Of a DNA stretch of 64,000 bases, positions 8,455 to 17,537 are shown in pieces (the first letter of the stretch is position 1; each line of letters begins with the position of its first letter). The stretch comes from Planctomycetota bacterium. Lineage in GTDB: Bacteria; Planctomycetota; UBA11346. A model generated the notes under the pieces. It had not been told where the DNA came from. It saw nothing but the letters and a program-made list of their open reading frames with translations, and did no database searches. Both the position numbers and the translations under genes were made by a program. The DNA is taken from contig BJHQ01000012.1 in assembly GCA_014193115.1 (NCBI GenBank), positions 1 through 64,000 on the forward strand, written 5' to 3'.

Positions 8455-9203
8455 ACGATGATTCCTTGGGGTCGCTGGTGGGTGATCCCTTCGCACATCC
8501 GGACTGGATCGCTGAAGAGAACATCCGCACACTTGCACGTTGCGTGCCATGAGGGAAACAACGAAAACCAGTCATTTCCAAGGATTTCCCGGATTCAGCT
8601 CATGCATTGTGACCAGAGAGCCGTGCGCGATGCATGCAGGATGCAGGACCTGCGATCGCTTGCACTAGGACCTGGTCGGCATTGGCCGCAGCGTCCACGT
8701 CAGACCAGCATTCTCAATCGGTGCAACAGGACCGGAAAGGAGATAGATGCCTGACAATGCGCTGGATCCACCCCGACGATTCCAGCCCGCTTCGCCTCCG
8801 CCACCGAGCCCGGAACAGTCGGCAAAATAATCCCCACAACGCTCTGGTCGGCTGTTGATTTCTGCGGGAAGTCGTCTTGCCCATTTCGCCGCCGGAAGTT
8901 TTCTCTCGGAGCGTGCAGCCGCCAACGAGGCTATCGGCCCTGGTGGCGCGTCATCCCAGTTGGCCTGGCCTTGCCCGACGGTACGGCTGGACCCATCCAT
9001 GACCGCACGGTGGCAATCAGCCATCAGCAGTTGCTCGGCCCCAGCACCACCTGTTCGCCTGCTTTCCTTACCGCCTCACACCGGTGTCCACGTTTCGGGG
9101 GCGGACCGCTGCGATTGGGCCGCCGGGTGGTGGGCGATTCCCGTCCGCGGCATCGTCCCACACTGTTTCCGCCGCACGCATGCGGACGACCCCAGGACCA
9201 CCG
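8455..9203. other. Long intergenic region before alaS
   Basis: About 750 bases with no convincing long gene on either strand. The only item with a good translation signal is a 27-codon frame at 8747-8830, listed separately. I saw no tRNA-like cloverleaf and no T-box-like leader before alaS. A short direct repeat, GATGCATGCAGGATGCAGG, occurs near 8630. Confidence 0.4.
8747..8830 (+). CDS. Possible 27-aa proline-rich leader-like peptide
   Basis: An ATG at 8747 is preceded by AAAGGAGATAG, one of the best Shine-Dalgarno sequences in the window. It opens 27 codons (MPDNALDPPRRFQPASPPPP...) ending in TAA at 8828-8830. Nine of the 27 residues are Pro, with a PPPP run that would stall ribosomes lacking EF-P. 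It is far (about 370 bases) from alaS, so a regulatory role is speculative. It may be a chance frame. Confidence 0.3.
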   Translation: MPDNALDPPRRFQPASPPPPSPEQSAK

Positions 9204-12032
9204 ATGCCCACTCCGTTCACCGTCGCTGAAATCCGCGAAGCCTACCTCGCTTTCTTCGCCCAGAAGGGCTGCGTCCGCTACCCCAGCGCCAGCCTGGTGC
9301 CCGAGAACGATCCGACCACGCTGTTCACCGTCGCCGGCATGGCCCAGTTCAAGGACATGTTCCTCGGCCGCGGCACCCATCCGTTCAGCCGGGCGACGAC
9401 GGTCCAGAAATGCATCCGGACCAATGATATCCTGAACGTCGGGCGCACCGCCCGGCACCACACGTTCTTCGAGATGCTGGGCAATTTCTCGTTCAATGAC
9501 TACTTCAAGCGCGAGACCATCGGCTGGGCCTGGGAATTCCTGACCGGCGTGCTGAAGCTCGACCCCAACCGGTTGTCAGTGTCGGTCCACCGCATCGACG
9601 ACGAGGCCGCGGACATCTGGCTGAAGGAGATCGGGATTCCCGCCAACCGCCTGTTCCGCCTCGGCGACAGCGACAATTTCTGGCCGGCTGACGCCCCGAC
9701 CCAGGGGCCGGAGGGCCCCGGCGGGTGCTGTTCCGAGATCTTCTGGGACCACCGGATCAACAACGACCCGAACGACAACCTGACCAGCAGCACTGGGCGG
9801 TTCGTCGAGATCTGGAACCTGGTCTTCCCCCAGTTCAATGTGCGCAAGCCGAACGCCGACGGTACGCCCAACCTGGAATCACTCGGCCGCACCAACGTCG
9901 ACACCGGTTCGGGCCTGGAGCGGGTGGCGGCGGTGATGCAGGGTGTCTACAATAATTTCGATATCGATGTCTTCCAAACCATCATCCGCCGGGTGTGCGC
10001 AGTCACCGGCCGGAACTATGACCGGAACGTGGCGCTGGGGACGAAGGTCGAACAGGCCGAGGTCAACGCCCTGATCCGGCGGATCGCCGACCATGTCCGG
10101 GCAGTGACCTTTTGCGTCGCTGATGGAGCCCTGCCCGGCAACAGCGATCGCGGCTACATCGTCCGCCGGCTGATCCGGCGCGCGACCCTCGACAGCGACA
10201 AGCTCGGCGTGGACAGCCCGCGGTTGTTCGAGGTCGTGCCCGCCGTGATCGAGGCGATGGGCACCGCCTATCCCGAGATCGTCCGCCGTGGCGACCTTGC
10301 CACTGAGACCCTGAAGGCCGAGGAAGCCCTGTTCCGCCGCACCCTTGGGCGCGGCCTCGACCTGTTCCGCCGCTCGTTGGATCGGCAAAAGGGCAGCACG
10401 GTGTTCAGCGGCGATGATGCCTTCGAATTGGTCGCAACCCACGGATTCCCCAAGGAAGTCATCGCCGAGCTGGCCCAGGCCGAGGGCTTGTCCCTCGACG
10501 AGGCCCGGTTCCAGGTCCGCTGGCACGAACACCAGCAGATCAGCAACACCAAGGCGGTGGAGGTCTTCACCACCACCGCCTTGCAGGAAGCCAAGCCGCG
10601 CTTGGGGGCGACGCGCTTCGCCGGCTACGACGTGCTGACCCAGCGCAGCGACCTGACCGTGCTCGAAGTCGACGGTAAGGCTGTGACCAGCGCTGCGAAC
10701 GGCGCGAAGGTCCGATTCGCCTTGGCCGCGACCCCCTTTTATGCGGAAAGCGGCGGCCAGGTCGCCGACACCGGCCTGGTCAATGGTCCGGGGTTCGCCA
10801 TCGCCGTGACCGACGTCCAGAAGGACGAAGGCCTGGTGATCCATTCCGGCACCGTGGCCCGTGGCACGGCGGTGCCCGGCCCGGTGACCGCCGAAGTCGA
10901 TCGCACCCGACGCTCCGCCACCACCCGGCACCACTCCGCCACCCACCTGCTCCATGCCGCCCTCGGTGTGGTGCTCGGCGACCATGTGGAACAGCAGGGA
11001 TCCAAGGTCGGACCCGACGAATTGCGCTTCGACTTCAACCATCCCAAAGGCCTCAGCCGGGACGAACTGGCCCGGGTCGAGAGCTGGGTCCGCGACCGCA
11101 TCGCCGAAAAACACCCGGCAGACATCAGGGAATTGCCGATCGCCGAGGCCAAGAGCCTGGGCGCCAAGGCCCAGTTCGGGGAGAAATACGGCGACACGGT
11201 GCGGGTGGTCGCGTTCGGCGCTGGCGGCGCCGTCCCGGTCAGCCGGGAGTTCTGCGGCGGCTGCCATGTCGGAAGCACCTCTGAGATCGGCGCTTTCCGG
11301 ATCCTCTCCGAAGGCGCGTCGAGCGCTGGCATCCGCCGGCTGATCGCCGTCGCCGGCGACGCCGCCCGCAAGCTCGCTGCCGAGGAAACCGCCCTCGCCG
11401 TCGAGGCCGGCCGCCATGTCGGGCTGGCCGAGGTCGGCGATCCCCATCAGGTCGAAGATCTCGCCCGCTTGTTCAAAGCCCCGGTGAAGGACGTGCCGGC
11501 CCGGGTCTCGGCCTTGGCCCATGAGGTCGGCGCGCTGTCGCTGCAGATGAACGCCACCATGACCCTGCCCGGCGGCGATCTGCTCCACCGCGTCGAGCAC
11601 CTCTTAGAGGAGCTGAAACGCCTGCGCAAGATCGTCGAGTCGCGCCAGGCCCAGGCCGCGGCGCGGATGGTCGACGACCTGCTTGAGCAAGTCGGCGAAA
11701 CCTCTGGCACCCAGTTCGTGGCGGCGGTGGCGCCAGGTCTCGACAGCAAGGGCCTGGCTGCGCTGGCCGACGCGCTGGCCCAGCGCAGCCCCGGACTCGT
11801 CATCGCCCTGGGCGCCGAGACCGGCGGCAAGGTCCCGCTGCTGGTCAAGGTTCCCGCCGAGCTGACCAAGCGCGGGGTGTCTGCCGCTGCGCTTCTGGCG
11901 GCGATCGCCCCGCTGGTCGGGGGCCGCGGCGGCGGTCGGCCGGATCTCGCCCAGGGCAGCGGCAACGACGCCAGCCGTCTGGCCGAGGCCTTGGCCCTGG
12001 TGCCGGGGCTGGTCGCGAAAGCCCTGGGCTGA
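9204..12032 (+). CDS. alaS: Alanyl-tRNA synthetase
   Basis: A 942-residue class II synthetase that charges tRNA-Ala. The N-terminal catalytic core has VPENDPTTLFTVAGMAQFKDMFLG and TARHHTFFEMLGNFSFNDYFK. The editing domain has the zinc HxxxH in RHHSATHLLH (residue about 576) and the partner CGGCH (residue about 684). The C-terminal DHHA1-type domain ends with GGRGGGRPDLAQGSG. It is somewhat longer than E. coli AlaRS (876 aa). The start at 9204 gives the usual MPTPFTVAEIREAYLAFF beginning and has AGGA upstream; the longer frame from 9084 is not protein-like. Confidence 0.97.
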   Translation: MPTPFTVAEIREAYLAFFAQKGCVRYPSASLVPENDPTTLFTVAGMAQFKDMFLGRGTHPFSRATTVQKCIRTNDILNVGRTARHHTFFEMLGNFSFNDYFKRETIGWAWEFLTGVLKLDPNRLSVSVHRIDDEAADIWLKEIGIPANRLFRLGDSDNFWPADAPTQGPEGPGGCCSEIFWDHRINNDPNDNLTSSTGRFVEIWNLVFPQFNVRKPNADGTPNLESLGRTNVDTGSGLERVAAVMQGVYNNFDIDVFQTIIRRVCAVTGRNYDRNVALGTKVEQAEVNALIRRIADHVRAVTFCVADGALPGNSDRGYIVRRLIRRATLDSDKLGVDSPRLFEVVPAVIEAMGTAYPEIVRRGDLATETLKAEEALFRRTLGRGLDLFRRSLDRQKGSTVFSGDDAFELVATHGFPKEVIAELAQAEGLSLDEARFQVRWHEHQQISNTKAVEVFTTTALQEAKPRLGATRFAGYDVLTQRSDLTVLEVDGKAVTSAANGAKVRFALAATPFYAESGGQVADTGLVNGPGFAIAVTDVQKDEGLVIHSGTVARGTAVPGPVTAEVDRTRRSATTRHHSATHLLHAALGVVLGDHVEQQGSKVGPDELRFDFNHPKGLSRDELARVESWVRDRIAEKHPADIRELPIAEAKSLGAKAQFGEKYGDTVRVVAFGAGGAVPVSREFCGGCHVGSTSEIGAFRILSEGASSAGIRRLIAVAGDAARKLAAEETALAVEAGRHVGLAEVGDPHQVEDLARLFKAPVKDVPARVSALAHEVGALSLQMNATMTLPGGDLLHRVEHLLEELKRLRKIVESRQAQAAARMVDDLLEQVGETSGTQFVAAVAPGLDSKGLAALADALAQRSPGLVIALGAETGGKVPLLVKVPAELTKRGVSAAALLAAIAPLVGGRGGGRPDLAQGSGNDASRLAEALALVPGLVAKALG

Positions 12033-12070
12033 ACCGCCGAAGGGCTCGGGCAACAACCAGGCGCGCGGTT

Positions 12071-12200
12071 CGGAGCGGCGATGTCCGCATCGCCAGCGCA
12101 ACGCACGTACCGTTGGCAGCCTGGTCAGCTCGTGGCCGTTGTTGTTGAAGTAAGGATGGTTCCGCGACTCCAAGCCATTCCGGCGATGTGGGCATCGCCG
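12071..12200. repeat. Two degenerate copies of the GGCGATG/CATCGCC palindrome
   Basis: The copy at 12071-12100 starts with the same CGGAGCGGCGATG arm as the perfect palindrome at 7824-7853, but its right arm is diverged after CATCGCC. The second, at 12181-12200, is an 8-bp stem (CGGCGATG / CATCGCCG) with a 4-base loop. Both lie in the 278-base gap between alaS and the enzyme I gene and may help terminate alaS transcription. Confidence 0.5.
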
Positions 12201-12310
12201 CACCGGATCCGCACTAGGTCATCTGCGCGAGCCCTCAGCGCTCGGCTTCGCCCGACAGCGAAGCTGCTTGGCGCAAGCGGGATTTCCGGCTAGGTTCCTG
12301 CGGGGGACCC

Positions 12311-14284
12311 ATGGCGGCCAAGCGCACCGATCGCACCGATCGCACCGGCACGGACACTTGGTTCCGGAAGAAAAAGTCGACTTTCCGCGGCATTCCGGTG
12401 GTTCCGGGCATCGCCCTCGGCACAGTCAGGCTGAAATTCCGCCGTACCCAGGTGATGTCCGACCGCACCATCGAGGCCGGTGATGTCGGCAAGGAGCACG
12501 AACGCCTGGCCGAAGCGGTGCGGATGTCGAAGGCCCACCTGCTTGAGGACCGCGCCAAGGTCCAGCGCGAAGTGGGCGAGGTCGAAGCCTCGATCTTCGA
12601 TGCCCACATCGCGATTCTTGAAGACCAGAAACTGCTCCAGAAGATGCGCGACCAGGTCGCCAAGGACCACAAGCCGGTGGAGGTCGTGGTCGCGTCGATC
12701 GTCGAGGGTTATTACCGGGTCTTCAAAGACATCCCCGACCAGCACATCCGCGAACGGGCGGCGGACATCCGCGATGTCGGCCGGCGTCTGCTCGACAATC
12801 TCGATCGGCTGGCCTCGGCGCCGCAGCGCAAAGGCGAGAAGGAAAAAGCAGGGAAACCTGATCCGGCCGAAGACCCCGACGCCGAAGGCGACATCGTCTT
12901 CGCCCGCGAGCTGCTGCCCAGCGACCTGGTCCAGCTCGAACGCCGCCATTGCCGGGCGGTGGCCTGCGAACTGGGCAGCGACCGCGGCCACGTCGCGGTG
13001 CTGCTCAAGGCGATGAGCGTACCGTCGGTGATGGGCGTTGAGGGGCTGGCCGATGTGATCGAAGACGGCGATTTCGTGATCGTCGACGGATCGACCGGGG
13101 TGGTGCTGCTCAACCCGAAAAAAGAGGTCATCGAGAGCTACACCAAGACCCGCCACGATTTCGAGCAGTATCGCACCCGGCTGCGGTCAGAGGTCGACCT
13201 GCCCGCGGTGACCACCGACGGCCACGTCATCGAGCTGCTCGCCAACGTCTCGAAGCATTCCGAGATTGACCTGGCCAAGCTCTACAATGTCGATGGCATC
13301 GGGCTGTATCGCAGCGAATTCCATCTGATGATGAGCCAGTCGTATCCTGACGAAGAGGAGCAGTACTGGATCTACCGCGAAGCCGTGCAGCGCATGCCGG
13401 GCAAGCCAGTGACCATCCGCACCATGGATGTCGGTTCAGACAAGCGGCTGCCCTACCTCAAGCTGAACGACCAGGATCACCACGTGCTTGGCCGCCGGGC
13501 GATCCGGCTGATGGCCGAACTGGAGGAATACCAGCTGATCCAGCTGCGGGCGATCCTCCGCGCCTCGGCCCATGGCCAGGTCCGGCTGATGTTCCCGTTC
13601 ATCACTTCGCTTGAGGATATCCGCCTCGGCAAGCGCCTGGTGCGTGCCGCCAAGCGCGATCTCGATATCGCCAAGAAGCGCTACAACGCTCAAATCCCGA
13701 TCGGCATGATGGTCGAGGTGCCCGCCGCCGCCCTGTCCCTCGACAAGTACATGCGCGAGGTGCAGTTCTTCTCGGTGGGGACCAACGATCTGACCCAATA
13801 CGTCTGCGCCGCCGACCGGAACCACCCGGATGTGGCGCCGTGGTTCAAGAGCCACAACCCCGGGGTGCTGGCGTTGATCAAGCACATCGCCGACACCTCC
13901 AAGGCCCACAATGCCGACTTGACCATCTGCGGTGAAATGGCCGGCGATCCGTTCTACACCATGTTCCTGCTCGGCATCGGCGTGCGCAAACTGTCGATGG
14001 CCGCGCCGCAGGTTCCGCTGGTCAAGAAGATCATCCGCTCGGTGAACCTGACTGGCGCCCGCAACCTGGCCGAAAAAGCGCTGTCGCTGACTTCCACCGC
14101 CCAGATCCGCGAGACCTTCGCCGCCACCGTCCAGCAGATCCTCGGCCGCGACCTGTCCTCGTGGTCGATCAACCACGATGCCGCCGGTGAACCCGGGGAC
14201 GAGCCGACCGGCCGCAAGCGCCACAACGATGAGGGCGACGAGCAAGGCGGAACGGCGCTGGTCCGCCGCGCTCCGACCGGCTGA
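12311..14284 (+). CDS. ptsI: Phosphoenolpyruvate-protein phosphotransferase (PTS enzyme I)
   Basis: 657 residues; E. coli EI is 575. The order is an N-terminal PTS helical domain, a swivelling phospho-His domain and a PEP-binding TIM barrel. Visible barrel residues include GIGLYRSEF (Arg334), RTMDVGSDK, MMVEVPAAA, FSVGTNDLTQY and the catalytic Cys in TICGEMAGD (Cys540). The phosphorylated His should be His227, but its loop reads GSDRGHVAV rather than the usual GGRTSHTAI. There is a 21-residue Arg/Thr/Asp-rich N-terminal extension, a charged insert (GEKEKAGKPDPAEDPDAEG) and a 35-residue charged tail. No HPr, EIIA or sugar permease gene is nearby. The protein may feed a regulatory rather than a sugar-uptake PTS. 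Confidence 0.9.
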   Translation: MAAKRTDRTDRTGTDTWFRKKKSTFRGIPVVPGIALGTVRLKFRRTQVMSDRTIEAGDVGKEHERLAEAVRMSKAHLLEDRAKVQREVGEVEASIFDAHIAILEDQKLLQKMRDQVAKDHKPVEVVVASIVEGYYRVFKDIPDQHIRERAADIRDVGRRLLDNLDRLASAPQRKGEKEKAGKPDPAEDPDAEGDIVFARELLPSDLVQLERRHCRAVACELGSDRGHVAVLLKAMSVPSVMGVEGLADVIEDGDFVIVDGSTGVVLLNPKKEVIESYTKTRHDFEQYRTRLRSEVDLPAVTTDGHVIELLANVSKHSEIDLAKLYNVDGIGLYRSEFHLMMSQSYPDEEEQYWIYREAVQRMPGKPVTIRTMDVGSDKRLPYLKLNDQDHHVLGRRAIRLMAELEEYQLIQLRAILRASAHGQVRLMFPFITSLEDIRLGKRLVRAAKRDLDIAKKRYNAQIPIGMMVEVPAAALSLDKYMREVQFFSVGTNDLTQYVCAADRNHPDVAPWFKSHNPGVLALIKHIADTSKAHNADLTICGEMAGDPFYTMFLLGIGVRKLSMAAPQVPLVKKIIRSVNLTGARNLAEKALSLTSTAQIRETFAATVQQILGRDLSSWSINHDAAGEPGDEPTGRKRHNDEGDEQGGTALVRRAPTG

Positions 14285-14369
14285 CCGGCTCGGCTGCTTG
14301 GCGGGGGCTTCTGCAGTGTCGGAGCCTGGCGCCTTGGCGGAGCTTGCCTTGATTCCAGGATCCGCAGCC

Positions 14370-15545
14370 ATGGACCAACGCACCCGCGATCTCGTCGCCG
14401 CCTTCCGCGCCACCTACCAGACTGAGCCGACGGCCGCGGTCCGGGCACCTGGCCGGGTCAACCTGATCGGCGAGCATACCGACTACAATGACGGCTTTTG
14501 CCTGCCGATGGCGATCGAGCGCGACGTGCGGGTCGTCCTCCGCCCGAGATCCGATGCCACCGTCCGGGTGTTCTCGCTCCAGGAGCCTGGCCGGCCGCCG
14601 GTTGCCTTCACGCTGGACGGGGCGATTCCCAAGGCCGTCACGCCGGCCGACCGCTGGGCCGATTATGTCAAAGGCAGCGCGCAGGTTCTAGGTGGAACGG
14701 TGGCACTGCGCGGCTGCGATCTGGCCCTGACCGGCGACGTGCCGCTCGGCTCCGGCTTGTCCAGTTCAGCGGCTTTGGAGGTCGCCACGATCCGCGCGTT
14801 GCTGGCTGCGGCTGGCCTGTCGCTTGATCCGGTGGTCATCGCCAAGCTCGCCCAGCGGGCGGAAAACTCCTATGTCGGGACCAATTGCGGCATCCTCGAC
14901 CAGTTGTCGTCGAGCTGCGCCACGCTCGGCCAGGCGATGCTCATGGATTGCCGGTCGCTGGCCCTGACCCCGGCGCCGTTGCCGGCCGGAGTGGCGGTGG
15001 TCATCGCCGACACCGGCAAGCGCCGCGGCCTGGTCGACAGCGCCTATAATGAGCGCCGGGCGCAATGCGAGGCCGGCGCCAAGGCCCTTGGCGTCAGCCA
15101 TCTGCGCGACGCGACGCTGCACGGCCTGTGGCAGGCGGCCAAGGCCGGGCGGCTGGATGCGCTGGCCCTCGCCCGATGCCAGCACGTGGTGGCCGAGAAC
15201 GGCCGCACTCAGGCTGCTTTCGCCTGCCTGCGCGCCGGAGACGCCGAAGCCCTCGGCCAACTGATGGACCAATCCCACGCCGACTTGCGCGACCGGTTTG
15301 AGGTCACCTGCCCCGAGCTGGACGATCTGGTCGCCATCGCCCGTTCCCTGCCCGGCTGCCTCGGCAGCCGCATGACCGGCGCAGGCTTCGGCGGCTGCAC
15401 GGTCAGCCTGGTCAGCCTACCGGCCGTCGCCGGATTCACCGCCTCGCTGGGGCTCAAGTACAGGCAGTTGCATCCGGCGATGACGCCAGCCATTTACGTG
15501 ACCGGGGCAGCGGCTGGAGCCGGACCGCTTCCGCTGGCGCCGTGA
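14370..15545 (+). CDS. galK: Galactokinase
   Basis: A 391-residue GHMP kinase that makes galactose 1-phosphate from galactose and ATP (Leloir pathway). The galactokinase signature GRVNLIGEHTDYNDG is at residues 28-42, the ATP-binding GDVPLGSGLSSSAAL near 123-137 and the C-terminal GSRMTGAGFGGCTVSLV motif near 335. The start at 14370 is preceded by AGGA and gives the normal N-terminus; the frame to 14178 overlaps ptsI and is not real. No galT, galE or galactose transporter is present nearby. Its stop overlaps the GTG of the following YkgJ-type gene, which makes it the first gene of a long overlapping run. Confidence 0.95.
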   Translation: MDQRTRDLVAAFRATYQTEPTAAVRAPGRVNLIGEHTDYNDGFCLPMAIERDVRVVLRPRSDATVRVFSLQEPGRPPVAFTLDGAIPKAVTPADRWADYVKGSAQVLGGTVALRGCDLALTGDVPLGSGLSSSAALEVATIRALLAAAGLSLDPVVIAKLAQRAENSYVGTNCGILDQLSSSCATLGQAMLMDCRSLALTPAPLPAGVAVVIADTGKRRGLVDSAYNERRAQCEAGAKALGVSHLRDATLHGLWQAAKAGRLDALALARCQHVVAENGRTQAAFACLRAGDAEALGQLMDQSHADLRDRFEVTCPELDDLVAIARSLPGCLGSRMTGAGFGGCTVSLVSLPAVAGFTASLGLKYRQLHPAMTPAIYVTGAAAGAGPLPLAP

Positions 15546-16081
15546 GCCGCCGCGGGCCGCTCCAGGGAGCGCCGCCGGAACCCCGCCCAGCGGGGAAGCC
15601 CATTGGGGGTGACTCCGCGTCGGCTGGCGAGCAGGCGCCTGGTCCCAAGGCATCCGAATGGTTTTCTGAAACCGGCCTCCGCTTCACCTGCACCCGCTGC
15701 GGCGCGTGCTGCACCGGTGCGGCGGGCTTCACCTGGATCAGCGAGCCCGAACTGGCTGTCTTGGCCGACCACCTGGGTCTCGATCCAGACACCTGCCGGC
15801 GTCGCTACACCCGATCAGTCCACTTCCCAGATGGCCGAGTGGTGCTGTCGCTCAACGAACGCGGCAACGGCGACTGCGTGTTCTTCCGCGCCGGTACCGG
15901 CTGCACCGTCTATGACCAGCGACCTCGCCAATGCCGCACCTGGCCTTTCTGGAAGCGGGTGGTGGCAACTTCGGACTCCTGGTCCCAGTCAGCGGCAGGG
16001 TGCCCCGGCATGAACCAGGGCCGGCTGGTGGCGGCAGACGAGGTCCGCGGCATTGCATCTGACGACGGTCTGCCTGGGTGA
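15542..16081 (+). CDS. YkgJ-type cysteine-cluster protein
   Basis: 179 residues starting at a GTG that overlaps the galK stop (GTGA). Cysteines are spaced CTRCGACC near residue 51, then CVFFRAGTGCTVYDQRPRQCRTWPFW, as in the YkgJ/UPF0153 family (CxxCGxCC ... C ... C...RPxxCRxWPF). The family is thought to bind zinc or an iron-sulfur cluster; its role is unknown. The first 40 residues are a Pro/Gly-rich extension not typical of the family, so an internal start is possible, though no better one is visible. Confidence 0.8.
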   Translation: MSRRGPLQGAPPEPRPAGKPIGGDSASAGEQAPGPKASEWFSETGLRFTCTRCGACCTGAAGFTWISEPELAVLADHLGLDPDTCRRRYTRSVHFPDGRVVLSLNERGNGDCVFFRAGTGCTVYDQRPRQCRTWPFWKRVVATSDSWSQSAAGCPGMNQGRLVAADEVRGIASDDGLPG

Positions 16082-16106
16082 GGATCCCGGAGGGGACAAC
16101 CCCGCC

Positions 16107-16667
16107 GTGCGGTTGACGGTGGCCCATGCGGTGTCCCACTTGGCCGAGATGTCGGACGCGAGTGATTCCGATGACGCCTTGGTGCTGGCCGCCCAAGGTG
16201 GCGACCTCGCCGCCTGGTCCGCCCTCTGCCATCGGCACAGTCCGATGCTGGCGGCCTACCTCGGCGGTCGGCTTGGCCGACCCGACGTGGTCGACCGGTT
16301 GCTCGGCCAAGCCATCGTCACCGGCTGGCGTAACCTGCGCGACCCCACGGTTGCCGATGATTTTGCAGCTTGGTGGAGGCGTTTGGGCGGACATCTCGCC
16401 ACCACCTGGCATCAGGAACACCCCGACGAGCCGCTGACCGGTCCCTTCCCGACTGAACGGTGCGCCGATCCAGGGCGGAAGCTGGCCTTCGACCGACTGG
16501 AGCACGCCTTGACCAAACTTGAAGAAACCGACCGGCGGTTCCTTGAGCTCTCCATTCGCGGTGGGCTCGGTGAACCGGGAGCGGGGTCAATCCTCGGCAG
16601 CGCTGGTGACGGGGCCCAGAACGGCATCCTGTCACGACTGGAAGAAGTTCTTGGGGAGATCCCGTGA
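16107..16667 (+). CDS. Degenerate ECF-type sigma factor-like protein
   Basis: 186 residues. DDALVLAAQGGDLAAWSALCHRHSPMLAAYL resembles the start of sigma-70 region 2 in ECF sigma factors, and the C-terminal ALTKLEETDRRFLELSIRGGLGEPGAGSILG resembles region 4 (LPxxxRxxLxLxxxxGLxxxEIAxxLG), but the helix-turn-helix residues are poor. I use a GTG at 16107 because GGAGGGG lies 11 bases upstream; the ATG at 16149 (MSDASDSDD) is the alternative. It sits directly before the type IV pilus genes and its stop overlaps the next start (GTGA). It may be a non-canonical regulator of that cluster. Confidence 0.55.
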   Translation: MRLTVAHAVSHLAEMSDASDSDDALVLAAQGGDLAAWSALCHRHSPMLAAYLGGRLGRPDVVDRLLGQAIVTGWRNLRDPTVADDFAAWWRRLGGHLATTWHQEHPDEPLTGPFPTERCADPGRKLAFDRLEHALTKLEETDRRFLELSIRGGLGEPGAGSILGSAGDGAQNGILSRLEEVLGEIP

Positions 16668-16828
16668 ATCGATTGGCGACGATTGAACCAGATCAGAGGC
16701 CGGACTGGACCTTTGACAGCCTTTGGACACCCCCCTATCGTCCCGCGGACTGGCTTCGTATGAGCCTCAGCGACCCATGCATGCGAGCAGCATCTGGGCC
16801 CTTGGTGCCGCAGCGGACCAGCGGATGA
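16664..16828 (+). CDS. Small coupled ORF before pilN, 54 aa
   Basis: The GTG at 16664 overlaps the stop of the sigma-like gene (GTGA) and has GGGGAG seven bases upstream. The 54-codon frame (VNRLATIEPDQRPDWTF ...) ends at 16828, eight bases before the pilN start. It has no membrane segment or signal. It occupies the position where pilM normally precedes pilN but is far too short and unrelated in sequence. The overlap, the ribosome-binding site and the snug fit support real translation. Confidence 0.55.
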   Translation: MNRLATIEPDQRPDWTFDSLWTPPYRPADWLRMSLSDPCMRAASGPLVPQRTSG

Positions 16829-16835
16829 CCACCCT

Positions 16836-17537
16836 ATGATCCTGATCAACCTGCTGCCGGCAGAACTGCGCAAGCGACAGGTCGGAATTAACCCGGCCGT
16901 GATCAGCTTGGTCGTTACCGGCGTCGCCGCACTCCTGCTGCTGTCCTTCTGGGCCTATGTCCGTCTCGACCGCATCCCGGCCGCGAAGAACGAGCTGGCA
17001 GTGGCCACCAAACAAGTTGAAGACTACAAACTGAAAATCAAGGAAATCGAAGACAAGAAGAAAAAGATCGCCGAAATAGAAAAGCAAAGCCAGGTCGTCA
17101 TGCAATTGCTTGCGAACAAGCAGTTCTGGGCCCGGACTCTGGACGAATTCGCAAACATGCTCAGCCGTGATTGGAATGTGCCTGGCTTCGAGGCCAGCTG
17201 CACGGACATCTCCTTCGGCGCAGCGAAATCGGCCGGTGCCGCCCAGCGGACCAGGGTTGGCGGTGGCGGTGGTGGTGCTGAAGTCGCTCTGTTCTCGTTT
17301 AAAGCGAAGTTCAAACTCCTCGGGAGTCGCTTCGACGAAGGCGGCGACTACATCCAGGCCTTTTTCCATCATATCGAAAACAGCCAATTCTGGCAACGCG
17401 GTGGGTTTCAAGGGAAGCCAGAAGCCACCTATCGGTCCGATGCCAAGAACTGGATCGAGGACATCAAACGCCTCCAGATCGACATGCCGCTCGATTTCGT
17501 GCGGGCCAAAGTCATCCCGAGCAACTGGGGGAAATGA
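16836..17537 (+). CDS. pilN: Type IV pilus alignment protein PilN-like
   Basis: 233 residues. It begins MILINLLPAELRKRQ, the hallmark N-terminus of PilN (NLLP binds the PilM groove). One membrane helix follows (residues 20-45, VISLVVTGVAALLLLSFWAYV), then a Lys/Glu coiled coil (ELAVATKQVEDYKLKIKEIEDKKKK split over residues 53-85) and a periplasmic domain. There is a Gly-rich loop (RVGGGGGGAEV) in the middle. PilN pairs with PilO as part of the inner-membrane alignment subcomplex of type IV pili. Its TGA overlaps the pilO ATG. No PilM is encoded in the window. Confidence 0.8.
   Translation: MILINLLPAELRKRQVGINPAVISLVVTGVAALLLLSFWAYVRLDRIPAAKNELAVATKQVEDYKLKIKEIEDKKKKIAEIEKQSQVVMQLLANKQFWARTLDEFANMLSRDWNVPGFEASCTDISFGAAKSAGAAQRTRVGGGGGGAEVALFSFKAKFKLLGSRFDEGGDYIQAFFHHIENSQFWQRGGFQGKPEATYRSDAKNWIEDIKRLQIDMPLDFVRAKVIPSNWGK

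Noticed and set aside
8455..9203. T-box or tRNA before alaS
   Set aside because: No T-box motif, no specifier stem and no GTTC-type T-arm could be found by eye.
9879..11600. 573-aa minus-strand frame across alaS
   Set aside because: It is antisense to the conserved alaS core and made of Gly/Ala/Asp/His-rich codon shadow; high GC content opens such frames throughout the window.
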